Positions 7,468 through 13,295 of a stretch of DNA of 16,249 nt are shown piece after piece. Position 1 is the stretch's first letter. The number at the start of each line of letters is the position of its first letter. The stretch is from Clostridia bacterium. GTDB lineage: Bacteria; Bacillota; Clostridia; Oscillospirales; CAG-272. The translations under genes and the position numbers were made by a program. The stretch covers positions 1 through 16,249 of the forward strand of contig JAFTNI010000091.1 in assembly GCA_017451975.1 (NCBI GenBank), given 5' to 3'. The notes under the pieces were generated by a model. It was not told the origin of the DNA, did not search any database, and saw only the letters and a program-made list of their open reading frames with translations.

Positions 7468-7931
7468 CTTGACTTTAACTGACTTTTTCTTTTTGAAAGA
7501 AAAAGTTGCAAAAAGAAACAAAAATCCTTGCAGGATTTATCGGCTTTGTTTATGCTAATAAAAGCTTTTGTCACGCGCCTCTCCCTGCGGTGATTTCTCA
7601 CGAAATTTCGCGGAACCGAGAGGCGGGATAGCGCTTCACAGGCATTTTATCGTCTGCAAACCGCGCTATAGGCGCGAATTGTTTTGATTATTTGTATGCG
7701 CAATTTTGCAGAAGGAGAAAAATCTGCAAACTGTAAAAATGCGCCGTGGTTCCGAGTAAATTTTGGAGGAACGAACAAAATTTCCACTCGGGGAGGCGCA
7801 AGAAGTTTTTATAAGGATTAGAAGTGACAAAGCGATAAAACGGCACGTTTTTTGCTTTTTTGCAACTTTTTTCTCAAAGAAAAAAGTTGAGTTTTTCCTG
7901 AAAGCCGCAAGCTTTCAAAAAATCCATACAA
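7468..7931. repeat. Gene-free convergent gap dense in inverted repeats
   Basis: No believable gene is present in these 464 bases. They contain a series of hairpins: an A/T stem near 7482-7505; AAATCCT/AGGATTT (7522-7538); CGCCTCTC/GAGAGGCG (7576-7583 with 7618-7625) enclosing the palindrome at 7601-7610; ATAGCGC/GCGCTAT (7628-7634 with 7663-7669); TTTGCAGA/TCTGCAAA (7705-7712 with 7723-7730); the long stem at 7740-7800; a perfect 12-bp A/T stem (7863-7874 with 7878-7889); and TGAAAGC/GCTTTCA (7899-7905 with 7911-7917). The A/T hairpins at the two ends resemble each other as inverted copies. A small mobile element (MITE-like), a composite dispersed repeat or a structured RNA would all fit; sequence alone does not decide. 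Confidence 0.55.
7740..7800. repeat. Long bulged stem-loop, candidate structured RNA or repeat core
   Basis: Three nested arms pair across a 10-base loop: TGCGCC (7740-7745) with GGCGCA (7795-7800), CCGAGT (7752-7757) with ACTCGG (7786-7791), and AAATTTTG (7758-7765) with CAAAATTT (7776-7783). Only a 2-base bulge and one asymmetric internal loop interrupt the stem. It lacks a T-run, so it is not a normal terminator. Confidence 0.5.
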
Positions 7932-7959
7932 AAAAGGTGATGCGTCTGCATCACCTTTT
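7932..7959 (-). terminator. Terminator of the ispH-rpsA transcript
   Basis: A perfect 12-bp stem (7959-7948 with 7943-7932 on the minus strand) with a 4-base loop is followed by a run of T's in the minus direction. It lies 13 bases beyond the TAA stop and closes the long minus-strand cluster. Confidence 0.88.
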
Positions 7960-7972
7960 AAATTATTGTAGC

Positions 7973-9940
7973 TTATTCAGCGTCTGCTTCTGCGGGAGCA
8001 GCTTCTTCTTCGTTGAGAAGAGCGCATACGGAAAGGCTTACTTTCTTGTTTTCCATATCGATTTCAAGAATTTTAGCTTTTACAACGTCGCCTTTGTTAA
8101 GAACTTCTGCGGGGCTGCCGAGCTTCTTATTTGCGATCTGAGAGATGTGGATAAGACCGTCAACACCGGGAAGGATCTGTGCGAATGCGCCGAAGGGCAT
8201 GATGGAAACAACTGTTACGTCTGCAACATCGCCTGCAGCGTATTTGTTTGTGAAGATGTTCCAGGGGTTTGTTTCTTCTGTTTTGTAACCGAGAGAAATT
8301 CTGCCTTTTTCACGGTCGAAAGCTTTAACGAATACTGTGATTTCGTCGCCAACAGAAACAACGTCTTTGGGGCTTGCGATTCTTGTCCAGGAGAGCTCAG
8401 AGGTATGTACCATACCGTCTACACCGCCAAGGTCAACGAATGCGCCGTAGCTTGTAAGGCTCTTAACCTTACCTGTGTACTGTTTGCCTTCTTCGATGTT
8501 TGCCCAGAAAGCTTCTTCAGCAGCTTTGCGCTCTTCCATAACAACTTTGCGGATAGAACCAACTGCGTGGCGTTTTTCGGGTGTAACTTCGATGAGTTTG
8601 AATTTCTGAACTGTGCCAACGATGGAGGCGAGGTCGCCGCCGCGTGCAACCATTGTCTGGGATGCGGGGATGAAGATTCTGTTGGAAAGAGCGTGTGCGA
8701 TTACGCCGCCTTTAACAGCATCTGTGATTTTGCCTTCGAGAACTGTTTCATTCTCTGCTGCCTCAACAACTTTGAGCCAGTCTTTCTGTGCGTCAACTTT
8801 CTTTTTGGAAAGCATTGCGATACCGTCGAGGTCGCTTACTCTGATAGCAACTGCTTCAACGGCGTCGCCAACCTTAAACAGGTTTTCAAGCTTGGCTGTG
8901 GAATCGTCTGTTACGTTTTCGAGTGTAAGAATACCTGTAACTTTGGAACCGATATCAACGTGTACTTCAGTATTGGATACGGATGTAACGATGCCGGACA
9001 CTTTATCTCCTGTATTTAAAGTTTTGAAAGATTCATCAAGAAGTTTTGCGAAATTTTCCTGTTCGCTCATGATTTTTTTTACCTCCTCAATCATGTAACC
9101 GGGCGTAGATGCTCCGGCTGCGATACCCACGTGGGGCATTAATGTTATATTTTTCGGAATGTCTGTGAAATGCTCTACAAAGAAAGTGTTTGCATTGTGG
9201 CGTCGGCTGATTTCGAAAAGCTTCTTTGTGTTGGAGCTGTTTTTGCCACCGATAACGAGAATTGCATCACACTTCTGTGCGAGTTTATCCACTTCTAACT
9301 GACGATTTTCCGTAACATTACATATTGTATCAAAAATTTTTCGATTTGTACAGTGTTTTTTTAAAAATTCTTGACATTTTTTATATTCCGCGAGATTTTG
9401 TGTTGTTTGCGAAGCCATGATGATTTGTTTAGATACATTTTTTTCTCCAAGCCACACATCGAAAGCGGAATTTAATTTTTCAAGCGAATCAAAAATGAAA
9501 TATTCGCCCCTTATGTGGCTGGCGATGCCGATTATTTCGGGGTGGTCATCTGTGCCGAAAAGCAGGGTGAAGGTTTCTTCGCTTGTGTGCTCATCCATAA
9601 TTCTGTGTATTTTTGCAACGAATGGGCAAGTGCAGTCTACCAGCAAAAGCTCGGTGCTTTCGCGGGCGCGTATCTTATCGGCAATTTCTTTTTTTACGCC
9701 GTGTGCGCGTATAACGAAAACGGCGTTTTCGTTCTTTTCAAGAATTCCGTCAATGGCATCTTCCTCTATTGCCTCTACTCCGCTTTTGCGTAGCTTTTCT
9801 ACTATAACGGGGTTGTGAATGAGCAAGCCGAGGGTGTAGATTTTTTTGCCCTTGTGCTTCTCTATAATATCGTACACGGTGGTTACTGCGCGCTCAACAC
9901 CGAAGCAGAAGCCCGCGTACTTTGCTACTGTTATTTCCAT
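7973..9940 (-). CDS. ispH-rpsA: IspH-ribosomal protein S1 fusion
   Basis: This 655-residue protein joins HMBPP reductase, the last step of the MEP isoprenoid pathway, to an S1-type RNA-binding protein. Residues 1-290 are complete IspH: the [4Fe-4S] ligands C12 (GFCFGV), C105 (VDCTCPF) and C207 (DTICNVT), plus H42, H80, H133 and E135 of the substrate pocket. Residues of about 311-640 carry four S1 OB-fold repeats, with SYGAFVDLGGVDGMVH and PFGAFAQILPGVDGLIH the clearest; an acidic tail ends it. Such fusions are known in Clostridia. AAAGGA precedes the ATG by six bases. Two features are unusual: an internal Shine-Dalgarno and ATG lie exactly at the domain boundary (M291), and the last S1 repeat uses ATC for nearly every isoleucine, unlike addA. 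It is the last gene of the minus-strand cluster. Confidence 0.95.
   Translation of the reverse strand: MEITVAKYAGFCFGVERAVTTVYDIIEKHKGKKIYTLGLLIHNPVIVEKLRKSGVEAIEEDAIDGILEKNENAVFVIRAHGVKKEIADKIRARESTELLLVDCTCPFVAKIHRIMDEHTSEETFTLLFGTDDHPEIIGIASHIRGEYFIFDSLEKLNSAFDVWLGEKNVSKQIIMASQTTQNLAEYKKCQEFLKKHCTNRKIFDTICNVTENRQLEVDKLAQKCDAILVIGGKNSSNTKKLFEISRRHNANTFFVEHFTDIPKNITLMPHVGIAAGASTPGYMIEEVKKIMSEQENFAKLLDESFKTLNTGDKVSGIVTSVSNTEVHVDIGSKVTGILTLENVTDDSTAKLENLFKVGDAVEAVAIRVSDLDGIAMLSKKKVDAQKDWLKVVEAAENETVLEGKITDAVKGGVIAHALSNRIFIPASQTMVARGGDLASIVGTVQKFKLIEVTPEKRHAVGSIRKVVMEERKAAEEAFWANIEEGKQYTGKVKSLTSYGAFVDLGGVDGMVHTSELSWTRIASPKDVVSVGDEITVFVKAFDREKGRISLGYKTEETNPWNIFTNKYAAGDVADVTVVSIMPFGAFAQILPGVDGLIHISQIANKKLGSPAEVLNKGDVVKAKILEIDMENKKVSLSVCALLNEEEAAPAEADAE
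9068..9088 (-). promoter_or_regulatory. Internal ribosome binding site and ATG for free S1 protein
   Basis: On the minus strand GAGGAGGT (9088-9081), a near-perfect complement of the 16S rRNA 3' end, lies ten bases before an in-frame ATG (9070-9068, M291 of the fusion). The following frame reads MSEQENFAKLLDESFKTLN and leads straight into the first S1 repeat, so initiation here would yield a 365-residue free S1. The GAG-GAG-GTA codons also encode the Glu-Glu-Val at the IspH end, so chance is possible. Confidence 0.6.
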
Positions 9941-9962
9941 TTGAATCCTTTCAAATCAAGCG

Positions 9963-9995
9963 AAAGCCGTAGAGGCGCACAGCCTCTACGGTTTT
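9963..9995. terminator. Hairpin between plsC and ispH-rpsA
   Basis: A 10-bp perfect core stem (9967-9976 with 9982-9991) around a 5-base loop extends to 14 bp through one G-T and three A-T pairs. On the minus strand it sits just after the plsC stop and 22 bases before the ispH ATG and is followed by only three T's. It may partly terminate the upstream transcript or stabilise processed mRNA ends. The T-run is better on the plus strand, where no gene ends. Confidence 0.55.
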
Positions 9996-10001
9996 GCTTG
10001 T

Positions 10002-10673
10002 TTATTTGTTTTCTTCTGTTTCTTTCTTTGCGTTTTCTTCGGGGCAGAGAGCAACTATCTTTTCTGCCACGTATTTGGAAGCCGCGTTGAATTCCGCAAA
10101 TCTGTTTTCCTTGAAGCCGAGTTCCTCGTATTTGATAAGCTCGCCAAAGTATACATCTACTCTGCGGAACCATTTTATGCGGTAATCTTTAGTTTTTATG
10201 TACATGGGGAGCACGTCTGCCTCTGCGTGTGCAGCCATCATGCCTACGCCGCTGCGGAACTGGGAAACCTGGGGCGCTGCACCCTTGCGGCGCGTGCCCT
10301 GGGGGAATATGCCGAGAACGCCGCCTTCTTTTACGGCGTCGATAGCCTTGCGTATAGCGCCGATATCCGCGCCGCCGCGCTTTATCGGAATAACGCCGAA
10401 GAGGTTTGCGAAGAAGCGGATGAAGGGGTTTTTCATAATTTCTTCTTTTGCAACGTAGTGCGGCTGGCAGGGAAGCTTCCAAGCCATGAAGATAACGTCG
10501 TTTGCGCTGATATGGTTGGAGCAAACTATGTAGGATTTACCTTTTGCGGGGATATTTTCCGTGCCGTGGAAATGGGGGCGGTAGATTATGGTATACACAA
10601 TCTTGATAAGGAAGAGGACTATTGCATAGAGGGGGTGCTGCTTTGTCTTTTTGGTGTTTTCGTTCTTGCTCAT
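10002..10673 (-). CDS. plsC: 1-acyl-sn-glycerol-3-phosphate acyltransferase
   Basis: PlsC acylates lysophosphatidic acid to phosphatidic acid at the inner membrane face, feeding phospholipid synthesis. The 223-residue protein has one N-terminal hydrophobic segment (about 15-31), the catalytic HX4D motif NHISAND with H54 and D59, and FPQGTRRKG at 123-131, the family's FPEGTR block. Gln in place of the usual Glu in that block is noteworthy because the block contacts the glycerol phosphate, although I would not call the enzyme inactive from that. Its ATG overlaps the cmk stop as ATGA, with GGAGA eight or nine bases upstream, so the two are translationally coupled. The order cmk-plsC-ispH is a recurrent clostridial arrangement. 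Confidence 0.9.
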   Translation of the reverse strand: MSKNENTKKTKQHPLYAIVLFLIKIVYTIIYRPHFHGTENIPAKGKSYIVCSNHISANDVIFMAWKLPCQPHYVAKEEIMKNPFIRFFANLFGVIPIKRGGADIGAIRKAIDAVKEGGVLGIFPQGTRRKGAAPQVSQFRSGVGMMAAHAEADVLPMYIKTKDYRIKWFRRVDVYFGELIKYEELGFKENRFAEFNAASKYVAEKIVALCPEENAKKETEENK

Positions 10674-11332
10674 TGGATTTTCTCCTTAATAATATTTATT
10701 GCTGTTTCCAGCGTTTTTTCAAGAGATTCGGAATTGTCGAGCATAATTGCGTCTGCTGCGGGAATAGCGGGGGCTATTTTGCGCGTGGAGTCGCTCTTAT
10801 CGCGCTCTGCCATAGTCTTTTTAACTTCCTCAAGTGTGATATTTTCGCCTTTTGCAAGAAGCTCTTCGTGTCTGCGGCGCGCTTTTGCATCGTCGCTCGC
10901 GTTCATAAAGAATTTAACCGTAGCATTCGGGAGAATTACCGTGCCTATATCGCGCCCGTCCATTATCACGTTGTTTTTCTTTGCCATATCTCTTTGCAGG
11001 TCAAGAAGGAATGCGCGCACGGCGGGAAGCGCGGAAACCTTGGATGCGCACATGGAAATTTCGTTTGTGCGTATCTTATCGGAAACGTCCTCGCCGCAAA
11101 GGAACATTCTCTGCGCTCCGTCTATGTACTTAACCTCAAGCACAAGCTTGGGCAGAATGGCGGAAACAGCCGCTTCGTCTGTAGGCTCTGCGCCGTTTTG
11201 CAGCGTAAAGAGTGCTATTGTGCGGTACATCGCGCCCGTGTCTACGTAAATGTAGCCGAGCTCCTTTGCTATGGCTTTTGCCACGGTGCTTTTGCCCGCA
11301 CCGGAGGGGCCGTCAAGTGCAATGCTGATCAT
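10670..11332 (-). CDS. cmk: Cytidylate kinase
   Basis: CMP kinase phosphorylates CMP and dCMP to the diphosphates, supplying pyrimidines for nucleic acids and CDP-lipids. The 220-residue protein starts MISIALDGPSGAGKST with the P-loop GPSGAGKS at residues 8-15. VDTGAMYRTIAL at 30-41 is the CMP-binding region typical of the family, DGRDIGTVILPNA at 125-137 is its second signature, and the Arg-rich ARRRHEEL lies in the lid. Length and motifs are normal. A weak GAGGT site precedes the ATG. The gene follows the DUF4253-like gene after 45 bases and overlaps plsC by four. Confidence 0.96.
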   Translation of the reverse strand: MISIALDGPSGAGKSTVAKAIAKELGYIYVDTGAMYRTIALFTLQNGAEPTDEAAVSAILPKLVLEVKYIDGAQRMFLCGEDVSDKIRTNEISMCASKVSALPAVRAFLLDLQRDMAKKNNVIMDGRDIGTVILPNATVKFFMNASDDAKARRRHEELLAKGENITLEEVKKTMAERDKSDSTRKIAPAIPAADAIMLDNSESLEKTLETAINIIKEKIQ

Positions 11333-11377
11333 TTTTTATACCTCGTTTGTTTTTATATGTTTTTTTGATAAATCAGG

Positions 11378-12028
11378 TTACCACCCAAGAAAACAAAAGT
11401 CAGATTTGGAAATACCGTCTGCAATTTCATATATTGTTTCGTTTTCAAAAAGATTTGGGCAGAAATAATATAATTTTTCAGCAAATTCCAATGCTTCCGA
11501 TTTTGTCAAACGGCGCGATAGAGAAAGCTCGAGAGTGTCCGAGCTTATTGCAAATGGCACAGCGCCGTATTTTTCACAAGCCATTTTGCAGAACGCGGAA
11601 ATGACATTTGCAGGAGGGCAATCTTCAAAACTGCCGAATGGTATTTTTTCAAATATTTCCCAAGGCTTTTTTACGGGAACCTTGGCAAGAACTATTTTTT
11701 CTTCTAAAATGATGGGAAAAGAAGTCGGTGTCGTATAGCTTATACCGACATCATCTTCTTCACCCAAAAAAGGAGGCTGAATATTTTCTTCGCGTTTTTC
11801 TTTAAAAAACTTTTCTATATCGATTTCTTTGTGTTCGTAAAAATTCTCGCGCAACATATCTTCAAGCGATTTGTCGAACAGAACGAACACGGGTATGCCT
11901 TCCGTATTATCGGCATTTTTCCAAATTTTAAAATATTCTTTGCTCTTTAGTTTTGGAGAAATATTTTCATAAGAAAAATCAAGCGGCGCGTTGTATTCGG
12001 CAACGGATTTTTTGAAAAATGAAAACAT
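11378..12028 (-). CDS. DUF4253-like protein, AT-rich
   Basis: The 216-residue product resembles DUF4253 proteins (PF14062), which have no known activity. The similarity is in the last 75 residues or so: an IPFGSFEDCPPANV stretch, then KYGAVPFAISSDTLEL, the TKSEALEFAEKLYYFCPN helix, and an aromatic end at SDFCFLGW. The N-terminal half, lysine- and glutamate-rich, is not recognised. No signal peptide or membrane helix is present. The ATG is one base after the flavoprotein stop, and its ribosome site GGGAGG lies inside that gene's last codons, so translation is coupled. The gene is visibly richer in A+T than its neighbours and stands between two genes often adjacent in Clostridia, which suggests acquisition. 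DUF4253 genes sometimes occur near polymorphic-toxin immunity loci, but nothing here supports that role. Confidence 0.7.
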   Translation of the reverse strand: MFSFFKKSVAEYNAPLDFSYENISPKLKSKEYFKIWKNADNTEGIPVFVLFDKSLEDMLRENFYEHKEIDIEKFFKEKREENIQPPFLGEEDDVGISYTTPTSFPIILEEKIVLAKVPVKKPWEIFEKIPFGSFEDCPPANVISAFCKMACEKYGAVPFAISSDTLELSLSRRLTKSEALEFAEKLYYFCPNLFENETIYEIADGISKSDFCFLGW

Positions 12029-12029
12029 A

Positions 12030-13283
12030 TTACATCTCCTCCCAAAGCTTATATACGGCGCTTTCCGCCGCCTTCATGCCTGTGGAGTATGCTATCTGCA
12101 GGTTAAAGCCGCCCGTGTATGCGTCTACGTCTATGACCTCGCCTGCAAAATAGAGGTTTTCCCACTTTTTAGATTGCATCGTGGCAGGGGAGATTTCCGA
12201 AACGGCAACGCCGCCGCTTGTAACTATAGCCTCTGCTATTGGGCGCGTGCCGCTTATTTTAACGCTGAAATCCTTGAGCGTGGTAAGAAGCGCGCGGCGC
12301 TCCTTCTGCGTTACGGAGTTTGCTTTTTTTGTTTCCGCAAGCCCTGCGCGCGCTATAACGGGCTTTATCATCGAAGCGGGCAGAAGGTCGGAAAGGGCGT
12401 TTGCGAGCTCCTTGTTTTTATATTTTTCAAAATCTGAAAGTATGCGCCTATCGAGCTTTTCCTCATCGAGCGCGGGCTTGAGGTCTATGTGAACCTCATA
12501 TCTTCCGCTTTCCATCGGGCGCATATGAGCCGATGCGGAAAGCACCGTAGGACCGCTTACGCCGAAATGGGTAAAGAGCATTTCACCGAAATCCTCGTAA
12601 ATTTTCTTTTTCTTTGCCGTGTCCATCACGGTAACGGCTACGTTTTTGAGCGCCAGACCCTGCATTTCCGCACAGCATTTATCGCCCGAGGTAAGACCTA
12701 TGAGCGAGGGGGTGGGCGGTGTTACCTTGTGCCCGAGCGCTTCGGCAAAGCGCAGGCCGTCGCCGTCCGAGCCCGTGCCGGGGTAGGAAAGCCCGCCCGT
12801 GCAGACGATAACGGCATCGAAGGCATATCTGCCCCTTTCCGTTACGACCTCGGCAATTCTGCTCGCCTCCGTGCCTGCGGGCGCAAGCGCCGTTACCTTT
12901 TCGTGAACTATTTTCGCGCCGCTTTCAAGCACGTATTTTTTCAGCGCCAGCACAACGTCGCGCGCTTTATCGGAAACGGGGAAAACGCGGTTGCCGCGCT
13001 CCGTTTTCAGCGGCACGCCAAGCTCCTCGAAAAACTCTATGGTGTCGGCAGAGGAAAAGGAGTTTATTGCGGAAAACATAAATTTTCCGTTCTTGGTCAT
13101 GTTTTTTATAAAATCGTCGGGGGTGCAGTTGTTCGTCACGTTGCATCTGCCCTTACCCGTTATGCCGAGCTTCATGCCGAGCAGCTTATTTTTTTCGAAT
13201 AGCGTGACCTCTGCGCCCATGCCCGCCGCCTTGCCTGCGGCGCACATACCCGCGGGGCCGCCGCCGATAACTGCTATTTTCAT
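12030..13283 (-). CDS. BaiN/HI0933-family FAD-dependent oxidoreductase
   Basis: This 417-residue flavoprotein belongs to the HI0933/YhiN family, now often annotated BaiN/RdsA-like. The N-terminal GGGPAG (8-13) binds FAD, GITGKGRCNVTN (about 41-52) is the family signature, TGGLSYPGTGSDGDG is the second glycine-rich block, and the C-terminal half has TSGGVAVSEI and YFAGEVIDVDAYTGGFNLQ. Members are conserved in most Bacillota, but the physiological substrate is usually unknown; BaiN in Clostridium scindens acts in bile-acid dehydroxylation, and no other bai gene is seen here. AAGGAGGTG six bases before the ATG is a very strong ribosome site. The gene is 12 bases after the ABC-F stop and one base before the DUF4253-like ATG. 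Confidence 0.93.
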   Translation of the reverse strand: MKIAVIGGGPAGMCAAGKAAGMGAEVTLFEKNKLLGMKLGITGKGRCNVTNNCTPDDFIKNMTKNGKFMFSAINSFSSADTIEFFEELGVPLKTERGNRVFPVSDKARDVVLALKKYVLESGAKIVHEKVTALAPAGTEASRIAEVVTERGRYAFDAVIVCTGGLSYPGTGSDGDGLRFAEALGHKVTPPTPSLIGLTSGDKCCAEMQGLALKNVAVTVMDTAKKKKIYEDFGEMLFTHFGVSGPTVLSASAHMRPMESGRYEVHIDLKPALDEEKLDRRILSDFEKYKNKELANALSDLLPASMIKPVIARAGLAETKKANSVTQKERRALLTTLKDFSVKISGTRPIAEAIVTSGGVAVSEISPATMQSKKWENLYFAGEVIDVDAYTGGFNLQIAYSTGMKAAESAVYKLWEEM

Positions 13284-13295
13284 TTTCGCACCTCC

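Noticed and set aside
7739..7759. Six-codon ORF (ATG to TAA) within the structured gap
   Set aside because: The nearest GGAG is more than 20 bases away, and the frame sits in the long stem-loop; chance is sufficient.
7482..7931. CRISPR array or tRNA in the structured gap
   Set aside because: The hairpins differ in sequence and spacing, with no repeat-spacer regularity, and no cloverleaf with a TTCRA loop or CCA end could be drawn.
7763..9019. Long plus-strand open frame of 418 codons
   Set aside because: It is antisense to the S1 repeats of ispH-rpsA, is full of Cys and Phe from complementary codons, and has no ribosome site or family match.
10227..11249. Plus-strand open frame of 340 codons
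   Set aside because: It is the antisense of cmk and plsC, both clear by motif and coupling; the frame is a shadow of codon bias.
12489..13202. Plus-strand open frame of 237 codons
   Set aside because: It is antisense to the flavoprotein and has no start signal.
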